Below, one piece after another: positions 1-7,288 of a stretch of DNA of 28,617 nt; the first letter of the stretch is position 1; the number at the start of each line of letters is the position of its first letter. Made by a program: the position numbers and the translations under genes. The notes under the pieces were generated by a model. The model saw only the letters and a program-made list of their open reading frames with translations, was not told the origin of the DNA and did not search any database. Origin of the DNA: JAIBBG01 sp043748015. Lineage in GTDB: Bacteria > Bacteroidota > Bacteroidia > Flavobacteriales_D > Sanyastnellaceae. The stretch is taken from contig JAYTOA010000180.1 in assembly GCA_043748015.1 (NCBI GenBank), positions 1 through 28,617 on the forward strand. The letters are read 5' to 3'.

Positions 1-3
1 GAC

Positions 4-95
4 TGGTCAATTTGAGCCGGAATTCAGTGGTCAGTTTCACCCGGAATTCGCTGGTCAATTTGAAACGGAATTAGGTGGTCAGTTTAGACGGAATT
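4..95. repeat. Four tandem 24-bp repeats, IS21-like element end
   Basis: Four units start with TGGTC at 4, 28, 52 and 76, so the period is exactly 24 bp. The consensus is TGGTCARTTT followed by a variable four or so bases and then CGGAATT. The last unit is one base shorter in its middle. Regular arrays of this kind lie just inside the ends of IS21-family insertion sequences, where they serve as transposase binding sites, and Bacteroidota IS21 elements have similar TGGTCA...CGGAAT repeats; this attribution is from memory, not from a search. The istA/istB genes would lie to the left, outside the window. No terminal dinucleotide or target duplication can be fixed from this side only. Confidence 0.55.
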
Positions 96-160
96 TCCAG
101 CATACCCAAATCATACCTTATTTCATCAAATATGCTATTTTTTTGCTTGGTAAGAAAAGC

Positions 161-190
161 TAAGAAAAAAGGGAGACATGTTGCCTCCCT
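161..190 (-). terminator. Intrinsic terminator of the recombinase operon
   Basis: AGGGAG (170-175) pairs with CTCCCT (185-190) around a 9-nt loop that can add two more pairs after a mismatch. On the minus strand the stem is followed by a T-rich run (complement of 161-169). It lies 27 nt past the stop of the 68-residue protein gene, as expected for the end of the leftward three-gene operon. Confidence 0.65.
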
Positions 191-216
191 CCGTTATCGT
201 TACTTGCAAAATGATT

Positions 217-423
217 CTATGACTGAACTTCAAATTGAAACCTATATGCGTTAACACTATCGGCGCCAACTAAGTTGTAGCCGCGTTTGCGAACAACACC
301 TCGGCTAACCAGTTGCTCAAATAACTCATTCGCATCTTCAAGACGCAGAACTTGCTCGTTATTTGAATTCTTGGCTTCGCGCTCTTTTATGGCTGCAATT
401 ATTTGCGCTTCAGTGGATTGCAT
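217..423 (-). CDS. Small hypothetical protein, third gene of recombinase operon
   Basis: A 68-residue protein of no family I recognise. It has no signal peptide or membrane segment. The first 20 or so residues are a charged helix; a second helix (about 29-42) leads into RGVVRKRGYNL and a probable beta-hairpin ending in FQFEV. This outline resembles a small winged-helix fold, which would suit a DNA-binding or adaptor role, but that is inference from pattern only. The gene starts 2 nt after the stop of the protease gene, so the two are almost certainly co-translated, and a terminator follows. The tight spacing argues that it is a real gene that works with the protease. Confidence 0.7.
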   Translation of the reverse strand: MQSTEAQIIAAIKEREAKNSNNEQVLRLEDANELFEQLVSRGVVRKRGYNLVGADSVNAYRFQFEVQS

Positions 424-425
424 GT

Positions 426-1292
426 TTAAATAAAGTTTCTGGTGTGGACAAATGTAGGAAACTTAGTTCCAATGTAATTTGCTAGCAGTTGGTAGTATGA
501 ACGAATAAGAGTTGATTTTTGTTGTTCAGCTTGAGTACCGTAATCTTCAATATCCAGCCTCATCTCTTGCAACGTTTTTAAATTGATTGGTCTTCCATGA
601 GTCTTCCATCGACTCGTTTGATTTAACATGGTCGCTATTTCTTCTGCTCTTTGTATTTTCTCATCTTGTGTCACTGGACTTCCAGGGTTGGTTGTTCTAT
701 GGGTATTCCAATTTTGGAATTTATATTGAACCAACCAGTTCTTCAGCAAGCTTATCGTAAGCTCTTTTGCTTGTTCATACCCCTTTATCTCAGCCAAGTC
801 GAAGTCTTTAAAAACCACAAACTCAGCGTCAGTTAACGTGCCGTTTTGCGCTTTAACGATAAGCTCATTGATTTTGTCCAGATACCCCAGAGCAGCAACC
901 CATTTTCCCTCCTTGTTCATTACCTGAGGGTCAATTGGCCCAAGAACAGAATAGTAATCCATATAAATTCGGTCTCCGCTCATGCAAAAGATTGTACCAG
1001 CGCTGTATGCGTAATCTGGTACGATGAAAAAAACTTCATTGTAGTGATTGCGAATAATATTTACACATCTCTCAACAACTTCTGCGCTACCACCACCTGT
1101 GGTCAATAGAACGCATAATCTGTTTCTTTTTTGATGGTCAGCAGCCAACGTCTCTACTAGCTGTAAATAAATGTTTTCTAAGCCGCCATAGATTGGTCCA
1201 TAATAACTTAGAAAATCGGCTTCGAAGTGTTCTTCTAGAGCTCTTAACTTGTCGTTGAGTTCTTTTTTAATTAACTGGTCTAGTGGATTCAT
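426..1292 (-). CDS. SDH/SppA-type serine protease (ClpP fold)
   Basis: A 288-residue cytoplasmic protein of the serine dehydrogenase proteinase (SDH) branch of the ClpP/crotonase-fold serine proteases. Visible signs are the glycine-rich oxyanion segment TTGGGS (64-69), the nucleophile motif YSAGT with Ser97 at the start of a helix, the following GDRIYMD strand and the LGPIDPQ motif (117-123), and a C-terminal HGRPI segment (232-236) that is typical of the family. There is no signal peptide or membrane helix, unlike classical SppA. The C-terminal half (140-288) is largely helical and charged. It sits second in an operon, 18 nt after the recombinase gene and 2 nt before a 68-residue gene. Family membership is fairly sure; the substrate is unknown. 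Confidence 0.75.
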   Translation of the reverse strand: MNPLDQLIKKELNDKLRALEEHFEADFLSYYGPIYGGLENIYLQLVETLAADHQKRNRLCVLLTTGGGSAEVVERCVNIIRNHYNEVFFIVPDYAYSAGTIFCMSGDRIYMDYYSVLGPIDPQVMNKEGKWVAALGYLDKINELIVKAQNGTLTDAEFVVFKDFDLAEIKGYEQAKELTISLLKNWLVQYKFQNWNTHRTTNPGSPVTQDEKIQRAEEIATMLNQTSRWKTHGRPINLKTLQEMRLDIEDYGTQAEQQKSTLIRSYYQLLANYIGTKFPTFVHTRNFI

Positions 1293-1310
1293 GGTTGTGA
1301 CACATTTCTA

Positions 1311-1907
1311 TCATGCGAAATTATGCAATTTTTTAACCTTTTGAACGGTTCCAAGAGACACTGCACATCTACTGGCAATGTCTCGCAATGGTTTTTTCAT
1401 TCGGATAAATCTTACAACCTCTGGATATTTCTGCATTATCTCCTCATTAGACTCAGTTGTGCCTTTTATCCTCCCTTTATACACTCCGTGTTTTTTGGCT
1501 TCTTCAATTCCTTCCAATTGACGTTCACGAAGTGCAGCACGTTCCATCTCTGCAATGTTGGCCAATACACTCATAATAAGTTTGAAGGTGGGGTTTTCTT
1601 TACCCTCTACCATTGACTCCAATCCAAGATTGTCAATTTTCAAGACCACTCCAGCACTGGTAAAGCCTTGAATAACCTCTAATACGTTGAGGGTAGAGCG
1701 TCCCAAGCGGTCAATGCTGCTGGTGCTTATATATCGGATTTCACCTGTTTTTATCGCATTCAATAGTTTTTTGGCTTCTGGTCTTTCAGCAAAGGGAATA
1801 GCACCACTTATCTTATCTAGGAATACTTGTTCGTCCACATGTTGTTTAGCAACTTGAAGGGCTTCATTCTGATTGATTGTGCTCACTCGTATATATCGCG
1901 CTTTCAT
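1311..1907 (-). CDS. Small serine recombinase (resolvase/invertase family)
   Basis: A 198-residue site-specific recombinase. The N-terminal catalytic domain begins YIRVSTINQN, with Arg7 and the nucleophile Ser9, and has the second arginine motif SIDRLGRS (Arg67, Arg70). The long E helix (about 98-130) follows, and a C-terminal helix-turn-helix (about 170-192, LRDIASRCAVSLGTVQKV) binds the crossover site. Length and order match the resolvase/Hin/Pin group, not the large serine integrases. The start at 1907 is preceded by GCAGGAC and lies just downstream of a strong promoter match. It is the first gene of a leftward operon with an SDH-type protease. It could be the mobility module of this island or act at an inverted repeat beside its own promoter. 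Confidence 0.9.
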   Translation of the reverse strand: MKARYIRVSTINQNEALQVAKQHVDEQVFLDKISGAIPFAERPEAKKLLNAIKTGEIRYISTSSIDRLGRSTLNVLEVIQGFTSAGVVLKIDNLGLESMVEGKENPTFKLIMSVLANIAEMERAALRERQLEGIEEAKKHGVYKGRIKGTTESNEEIMQKYPEVVRFIRMKKPLRDIASRCAVSLGTVQKVKKLHNFA

Positions 1908-1927
1908 GTCCTGCTTTTTTCTTCGGA

Positions 1928-1959
1928 CAAATGTAGAAAGATTTTCCTAATGTGCCAAA
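1928..1959 (-). promoter_or_regulatory. Bacteroidota-type promoter of the recombinase operon
   Basis: Read on the minus strand, TTTG (1956-1959) is followed by a 20-nt spacer and TACATTTG (1928-1935), an exact match to the Bacteroidota primary-sigma consensus TTTG / TAnnTTTG. Transcription would begin around 1921, leaving a leader of about 14 nt before the recombinase start at 1907. A second TAnnTTTG match (TATATTTG) overlaps the -33 box but lacks a good upstream partner. Confidence 0.65.
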
Positions 1960-1982
1960 TATAGGGTGGTTATTTATGGCAC
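1952..1982. repeat. Inverted repeat overlapping the recombinase promoter
   Basis: GTGCCA (1952-1957) and TGGCAC (1977-1982) are perfect 6-bp inverted arms separated by 19 nt, and the left arm overlaps the -33 box of the promoter. Small serine recombinases often bind inverted sites beside their own gene (res or inversion sites), which also gives autorepression. It may be an operator or crossover subsite; the arms are short, so chance is possible. Confidence 0.35.
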
Positions 1983-2055
1983 GGGTAAATCGGCCAAATC
2001 AGACCAATTTTTTGAAACGGCCTGTGTCACGGTATGACTATAGCTTAATCTTGAA

Positions 2056-2781
2056 CTAAATCCCGAAAACTGATTTCTCATTTACAATCCCCAAAGAAAT
2101 TTCAACATCAACCTCTTGGTCAAAGTCAATTGTTGAAAATAAATCAATGTTCAACTTCAACGAATTTTCTGGGTACTCACCCAGGAACATGTCAAAGCCA
2201 AATGGTGGATATACTATCTGTGCGCATTTCTGAATCCCAGATGGACTAGAAATTACATGCACCCCCAAAAATCTGGGTTTTATTTGTAATGAATTGTACA
2301 GAAGTATAGACAGTCCTTCTGGTTTGTCCATGCTTCGCTTCTCTAACAGGAAATTTTTGATTTGGCTTTTCAATGGCTCATCGAATTGACCATTAGAAAC
2401 AACAGTCAGCATTACTAATATCTGCTTGTAAATAGCAAGCGGTCGAATCTGAACTCGAAATTTATTACCCGTATGATTTGGGTTACCGTCAATCAATTGT
2501 CTTTTGATTTCTTCTGAAAAACCCAGAAACGATTGAACGTAATTACTACCAAAAAAACTGTTACAGTTGCTACATAATCTCTTCTGCACGTAGCCTTTGT
2601 TGCTTTTTTGAGTACTACCGAATTTCCTGCTAGTTTTATCAAAAAGGTGCTCATGACCTTGCACCCTGACTGGTTTGTTGTTGCCAGAAGCTTTTGGCGG
2701 TATATGTTCATCAGTTAGCTTACCAAAAGTGCCGCAAATACAGCAAATACCAGTGCTCTCATTTTTTGAATCATCCTTCAT
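2056..2781 (-). CDS. HNH-type zinc-finger nuclease candidate
   Basis: A 241-residue protein whose first 80 residues look like a zinc-finger HNH (treble-clef) nuclease: CxxC at 13 and 16, DEHIPPKAS (24-32) with the first histidine His26, and a second pair C70-S-N-C73-N at the expected distance. The asparagine after the last cysteine stands in for the middle residue of the HNH motif. The remaining 160 residues match nothing I know; they are mixed alpha/beta and may recognise the target. No signal peptide. Such stand-alone HNH proteins are frequent in phage-related and defence islands. The gene lies 148 nt upstream of the recombinase gene on the same strand and may be separate from that operon, which has its own promoter. 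Confidence 0.6.
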   Translation of the reverse strand: MKDDSKNESTGICCICGTFGKLTDEHIPPKASGNNKPVRVQGHEHLFDKTSRKFGSTQKSNKGYVQKRLCSNCNSFFGSNYVQSFLGFSEEIKRQLIDGNPNHTGNKFRVQIRPLAIYKQILVMLTVVSNGQFDEPLKSQIKNFLLEKRSMDKPEGLSILLYNSLQIKPRFLGVHVISSPSGIQKCAQIVYPPFGFDMFLGEYPENSLKLNIDLFSTIDFDQEVDVEISLGIVNEKSVFGI

Positions 2782-2844
2782 TCACTCAAAAATATTACAA
2801 TACAACCCAAGAGGGTGAACCACTTTAGCATCGCCCGAACAAAA

Positions 2845-2873
2845 AAAAGGCTGTCCTTTTGAGACAGCCTTTT
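2845..2873. terminator. Bidirectional-looking intrinsic terminator
   Basis: AAAAGGCTGTC (2845-2855) pairs perfectly with GACAGCCTTTT (2863-2873) around a 7-nt loop. On the minus strand a run of eight T (complement of 2841-2848) follows, so it should stop transcription of the T9SS cargo gene that ends at 2895. The plus-strand T run is shorter. Confidence 0.85.
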
Positions 2874-2894
2874 CGTTATCTGATTGAGTACAGA

Positions 2895-4838
2895 CTATTT
2901 CGTAACAGTTACACGACGTGTTGCAGAGAATCCCTCTGAATCAATCATGATAGTGTAAAGTCCGCTGCCATATGCCTGAAGATCGAGCACATTGCTGAAA
3001 CGGATGTCCTGAACATTCTGGTTCAATACCAACTCACCCGTAGCTGAATAAACACGAATGTTCGCTTTGCGAGCATTTTCCATGTTAGCGGAGATGTTGA
3101 TTACACCATTGCTTGGGTTAGGGTAAACAATCAACGAATTGTCAAGTGTTGGAACCTCATTCACAGCAATTGCAAGTTGAGAACGCTTAGCGTTTACAAC
3201 TCTACCAGTTGCGAAGTTGGTCATCATCACAACCGGACGCAAGTAACCAAGATTCCAAGTTGAGTTCACAGTTGTAGTGTAAGTGTAAGTGTATGTAGAA
3301 CCGGCAGTTCCGCTAGCAGGCAAGCTACCAGCTGTACCTGTAGTACCTCCGAGCAATGCACGACCTACGTGGTCATAGAATAATCCTGTAACAGAAGCTG
3401 GTGCAGACTCATATCCGCCCATTGGTCCGTAAGCATTGTTTGCATAATAGTTCGTTTGGTTCCAGGTAGCTCCTGTTCCGCTGAGGTGATCTTCTACAAG
3501 AACAACATTGAAACGGTAATCACCGTTAAGATTCTGGTTGTATGTAGCGGATACGTTTACAGTAAGTTGATTACCGGTAATAGAATGAGTTACACCAACT
3601 GTAGCTTCAGGAGCCTGAGAAGCAAATTCTACAGTCTTTGACTCCATGTCCAATGGGTCATATTCTGAACCATCGCGATCAGCCAAAATTGAAGGGTATC
3701 CACCGATTTGTCCACCAATCCAGGTGTCATAGGCAGCAAGAACCATTGGATCACCATTGTGAACCGTGATACCGATGAAGTTGTCCGGATACATTTCAGT
3801 CATGTAGTCCATCATAACAGTTCCTCTAACACACCATCCGCACCATGTTCCGGTAGCTTCTTCAACCAAAACAGCTTTGTCGGCATGCAACGTCACACCT
3901 GAAATCGCTAAAGAAGAAGCAGTGTTATCTGTTGAGTTCTCATCAGTTCCACCGTTGATATTAGAAATCGTTACCGTGTAGTTATTTGACCCACTTGCTG
4001 CAGGAATAGGATTCGTAAGAGTTACAGCAGTATTTCCCAACCAAGCCAATGTAAGACCAGTTAGATTTTGACTCACTGTAGTTGTTCCGTTACTTACAGT
4101 CACTGTGCAAGAAGTAACAGCTGTTCCATTGGTGTTTGTAAGACCAACGCGGAAGTAGATGTCACGACCTGTAGGCACCATAGTTGCCGGTGTCATAGCA
4201 GGAATAGCGCTGTTAATTGGAGCAGCAGTAAGAGTGGTTACAGCAAGGTTCAAACCTGTTGGCTGCTCTTGTATAGATAGGTTATCTATTCCAAAACCCC
4301 ACAACCAACCACCGTTGTCGTTGTAAAGAATTGAAAGTTTAACATCAGACTGACCAGCATAAGCTGCAAGTGCATAAGCTACAGTCACCCAACCGGCAGA
4401 TGCAGGATTTCCAGGGATAGTAGTCACAGTCGTCCATGTTGTTCCACCGTCTGTAGAAGCCTCAAGCTTAGCAGATTCAGTTGCGCCCTGGTATGTGCCC
4501 ATGCGATAAAATTTATCAAAAACAAGGTATGGAGCAACCGCTGAAGTCAAATCAACGGAAGGCAAAATGATGCGGTCTGCGCTTTTGTTGCAATCGCAAG
4601 CATCGTCGTTGGTTCCAAGGATTTTCGTTGTGTTGTTTGGAAATGTCAACGAAGTGCTACTCAAAGTAGCAGATATGTCTCTCAACCAACCGTTGCTTGT
4701 AGCATCAGCTGTAGTGAAACTCCAGCCGATTGGTAAATCAGTGCCGGCACCGTTGAAATTTTCAGTTAAATAAACCTGAGCGTTGAGTGCGCCGCATGTC
4801 AGCAGAGCAAATGCAAATAGTAGTAAATGTTTCTTCAT
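2895..4838 (-). CDS. T9SS-exported protein with Omp28/thioredoxin-like CxxC domain
   Basis: A 647-residue secreted protein. I chose the ATG at 4838, where MKKHLLLFAFALLTCGALNA forms a clean signal peptide; an upstream in-frame ATG at 4898 would add a basic extension. Residues about 22-190 look like a choice-of-anchor/cleaved-adhesin jelly roll (TENFNG...GIDNLSI). About 195-300 is a CARDB-like beta domain. About 315-420 matches the Omp28-related family: VLVEEATGTWCGWCVRG with a redox-type pair Cys333/Cys336, followed by a GYPSILADR strand as in thioredoxin folds. The last 80 residues are a type A T9SS sorting domain (YPNPSNG... to RRVTVTK), so it should be exported to the cell surface or medium. 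A strong terminator follows. Domain order is clear; enzymatic activity is unproven. Confidence 0.85.
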   Translation of the reverse strand: MKKHLLLFAFALLTCGALNAQVYLTENFNGAGTDLPIGWSFTTADATSNGWLRDISATLSSTSLTFPNNTTKILGTNDDACDCNKSADRIILPSVDLTSAVAPYLVFDKFYRMGTYQGATESAKLEASTDGGTTWTTVTTIPGNPASAGWVTVAYALAAYAGQSDVKLSILYNDNGGWLWGFGIDNLSIQEQPTGLNLAVTTLTAAPINSAIPAMTPATMVPTGRDIYFRVGLTNTNGTAVTSCTVTVSNGTTTVSQNLTGLTLAWLGNTAVTLTNPIPAASGSNNYTVTISNINGGTDENSTDNTASSLAISGVTLHADKAVLVEEATGTWCGWCVRGTVMMDYMTEMYPDNFIGITVHNGDPMVLAAYDTWIGGQIGGYPSILADRDGSEYDPLDMESKTVEFASQAPEATVGVTHSITGNQLTVNVSATYNQNLNGDYRFNVVLVEDHLSGTGATWNQTNYYANNAYGPMGGYESAPASVTGLFYDHVGRALLGGTTGTAGSLPASGTAGSTYTYTYTTTVNSTWNLGYLRPVVMMTNFATGRVVNAKRSQLAIAVNEVPTLDNSLIVYPNPSNGVINISANMENARKANIRVYSATGELVLNQNVQDIRFSNVLDLQAYGSGLYTIMIDSEGFSATRRVTVTK

Positions 4839-4960
4839 GTGATTTGGAAATAAAATTTGGAACTGCAAATGAAACCGCTTTTTTCGATTGAAAGCCATTA
4901 AAAGCGAATGAATCTATAAATCCTACACGAATTTTTGAGATCAATATTGACGCCTTTCAT

Positions 4961-6361
4961 CTATTTGTTTGCCGGGATGCCTGTCCTGTCAATCAAGTAT
5001 ACAAGGCATGTGATTGCCGCAGCTCCCAATTCAAGCTCTCGTTTATTCACATTCTCAAACCGATCGTTATTGGAATGGTGATAGTCGAAATAGCGCTGTC
5101 CATCCACGTGCAATCCAAATAGCGCCACGCGTTCATCCTTCAAAGGTCGGATGTCAACACCACTTCCACCGCGGCGAACACGATTGATGTTATACGGTTC
5201 TAGAAGTTTTTCCCACGACTTGAATTGCTCAAACTGAGTGTCGTTCAAATCGCAATTGAATCCCAAAGGAGAAAATCCTCCCGCATCGCTTTCTATAGCG
5301 GCAACATGAATAAGTCCTTGTTCCTTACACGTGGCGGCATAAGTTTCGCCGCCATCGTTACCGAATTCTTCATTGATGAACAATACAGCGCGAATAGTAT
5401 GTCTTGGCTGATAGCCTAAGGCTATTAAAGTGCGCAATACTTCTATTGACTGAACTATGCCTGTTCCATCGTCGTGTGCGCCTTCACCAATGTCCCATGA
5501 ATCAAGGTGACCACCAATGGTGATATACTCATCAGGAAATTCAGAACCACGAATCTCCGCGATTACATTGGCTTGTATAACACGAGGCATGGCAATGCAG
5601 GAAAGTTCTAGATTGAAAAGCAGATCTGGATGTGCGGCAAGATCAGCACTCAGTTTTCTTGATGCCACAGCGCTCAGCGCTGCAGCAGGAATTTTTGGAA
5701 TACTATCAGTGTAACTGGTAGCACCCGTGTGCGGATAATTGTCATCAGCAAGGGTGAGGGATCTGATAATGCATGCAACAGCGCCATATTTGGCAGCTTC
5801 GCTGGGGCCTTTTCCTCGAATAGGATAGGCACCTCCATAGGCCGCTCCGGTATTGATAAGTGCCGCATCCATTGCTTTATTGAAGAAAACAATTTTTCCC
5901 TTGACATTTTTTTCACCCAAAGCTTCGAGCTCCTCAAATGATTTGACCTCAACCACCTTGGCGCTAATGATTCCGGGTGTTCCGACAGAACCACCTAAGG
6001 CAGTAATCGCAGGTTTTTCACTTTGAGATGTGCCGGTTGTTCCGGTAAACTCATAGTGACAATATTCTCTGTTGCCTCTGGTCCAATGCGGCACTTCAAC
6101 AGGCATCAGAAAAACACTGTCAGGATGGATTTGCATCAACGTTTGTTTTCCCCAGCTGATAGCATTTTCAGCGCTTTCAGAGCCGGCAAGTCTGTTGCCA
6201 ATATTTTTACAGAGATACCGGAGATTTTCATAACAGCCCGCATTGGTGAGAATTTCAGTGTGAATTCTTTGCAGTATGAGCGAATCTTCATTTACCTGCG
6301 AAATTGCGGTAGCACAAACGAGCATTGATACCAATAAAGCAATGGAGTAATTTTTCCTCAT
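4961..6361 (-). CDS. Secreted M28 metallopeptidase, carboxypeptidase Q-like
   Basis: A 466-residue aminopeptidase/carboxypeptidase of family M28 with two zinc ions. The ATG at 6361 gives the signal peptide MRKNYSIALLVSMLVCATAI; an earlier ATG at 6385 would overlap the SDR gene. Zinc and catalytic residues are all visible: His285 and Asp287 (GGHLDSWD), Asp297 (GAHDDGTG), Glu331/Glu332 (NEEFGND), Asp359 (ESDAGGFSPLGF) and His428/429 (DYHHSNND). A PA-type insertion (about 115-235) precedes the catalytic core. The ESDxGxFxPxGF signature is typical of carboxypeptidase Q/PGCP, which removes residues from short peptides. It starts 4 nt after the stop of the SDR gene, so the two share a transcript. 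Likely periplasmic, as there is no T9SS domain. Confidence 0.88.
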   Translation of the reverse strand: MRKNYSIALLVSMLVCATAISQVNEDSLILQRIHTEILTNAGCYENLRYLCKNIGNRLAGSESAENAISWGKQTLMQIHPDSVFLMPVEVPHWTRGNREYCHYEFTGTTGTSQSEKPAITALGGSVGTPGIISAKVVEVKSFEELEALGEKNVKGKIVFFNKAMDAALINTGAAYGGAYPIRGKGPSEAAKYGAVACIIRSLTLADDNYPHTGATSYTDSIPKIPAAALSAVASRKLSADLAAHPDLLFNLELSCIAMPRVIQANVIAEIRGSEFPDEYITIGGHLDSWDIGEGAHDDGTGIVQSIEVLRTLIALGYQPRHTIRAVLFINEEFGNDGGETYAATCKEQGLIHVAAIESDAGGFSPLGFNCDLNDTQFEQFKSWEKLLEPYNINRVRRGGSGVDIRPLKDERVALFGLHVDGQRYFDYHHSNNDRFENVNKRELELGAAAITCLVYLIDRTGIPANK

Positions 6362-6365
6362 TATT

Positions 6366-7130
6366 TTAGAGCATAAATGATCCATTGTTGATGTCTATGC
6401 CTTGTCCGGTGATGGATGTCTGGTCATTAGAAAAAAGAAAACGAACGAGTCGACCAATTTCTTCCGGCTGCGAGATACGATTGAGTGGAACATAGGACAT
6501 TTGTTCGGAAAAAGTTTTTTCATAGCTCATGTTTTGACGGTCGGCGAGTTTTTGAATACTCGCTTTCGACATTTCAGTTTCTACCCAGCCAGGGCAAATC
6601 GAATTGATCAGAATTTTATCAGAGGCGAGCTCCACCGCAAGTGCTTTGGTAAGTCCAAGCAACCCGGCCTTTGCAGTGCAGTAGGCTGTGTAATTAGGTA
6701 CGCCAAATCGAGCAAGGCAAGAGGATGCAATCACAATGTTGCGAAAGGTTTCATTGGATTTCTTAAGGAAAGGAAGCAACTCCATAATAGTGACATAGCT
6801 GCCATCGAGATTGATGGAGATGATCTCCGACCACCTGTCGTTTTCGCCATAGTGGTTTTCTCCACCGATTCCTGCATTGGCAAATACACCTGAAATATTC
6901 AATGTTACGGCCTTATGTAAATCCAATGCGTTTTTCCATGATGCTGCATCTCGAATATCCAGTGCTGCAATCAGATGATCTTCGGGCCGATCTAAGAGTT
7001 GTTTTGTTTCCTTCAGTGAGTTTTCATTTCTCCCAACCAGAAGGAGTCGAACATCTTGCGCACTTGCGAGCACCATTGCTGTTGCTCTCCCGATTCCTGA
7101 TCCTGCGCCGGTTATGACGAATGTCTTCAT
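6366..7130 (-). CDS. Short-chain dehydrogenase/reductase (classical SDR)
   Basis: A 254-residue NAD(P)-dependent oxidoreductase of the classical SDR family. The cofactor motif TGAGSGIG is at 7-14, the NAG motif at 95-97 (FANAG), and the catalytic set is Ser136/137, Tyr150 and Lys154 (YCTAK). PGWVETEM (about 183-190) and the C-terminal GQGIDINNG are usual for 3-oxoacyl-ACP reductase/3-hydroxybutyrate dehydrogenase-like members. The acidic/basic residue after the second strand (VGRN, Arg34) leans towards NADP, but the substrate cannot be told from sequence. The gene is followed 4 nt later by a secreted M28 peptidase and is divergent from the nitroreductase gene. Confidence 0.88.
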   Translation of the reverse strand: MKTFVITGAGSGIGRATAMVLASAQDVRLLLVGRNENSLKETKQLLDRPEDHLIAALDIRDAASWKNALDLHKAVTLNISGVFANAGIGGENHYGENDRWSEIISINLDGSYVTIMELLPFLKKSNETFRNIVIASSCLARFGVPNYTAYCTAKAGLLGLTKALAVELASDKILINSICPGWVETEMSKASIQKLADRQNMSYEKTFSEQMSYVPLNRISQPEEIGRLVRFLFSNDQTSITGQGIDINNGSFML

Positions 7131-7288
7131 TGTGTTGAGTTCGAATATTTGATTTTTTCGGCATCAAAAAAAGCGATGCAGAAATATTTTAAGTAGGCAA
7201 TGATAATTATTCAAACGCAACTTGTGTACTGCAATAAATTTTCAAACTTGAATCGCATATTAGTTTTGACAACTTTAGTTGATGCAAC

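Noticed and set aside
4..95. The repeat array as a CRISPR array
   Set aside because: Units repeat at 24 bp with only a few variable bases and no spacer-sized unique segments, and no cas genes are near.
1993..2018. A GACCAATTTTTTGAAACGG segment similar to the left-edge repeats
   Set aside because: Only short parts match and the order differs from the 24-bp unit; not convincing as the second IS end.
2787..2794. TATTTTTG on the minus strand, a -7 box in front of the HNH gene
   Set aside because: No TTTG lies at the right distance, and the implied start of transcription would fall on the ATG; left as unproven.
6402..6893. A 163-codon open frame on the plus strand inside the SDR gene
   Set aside because: The opposite strand carries full SDR catalytic and cofactor motifs; this frame has no recognisable domain.
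7261..7268. TAGTTTTG, a -7 box in front of the nitroreductase gene
   Set aside because: No matching -33 box lies 17 to 23 nt upstream, so it is not listed as a promoter.
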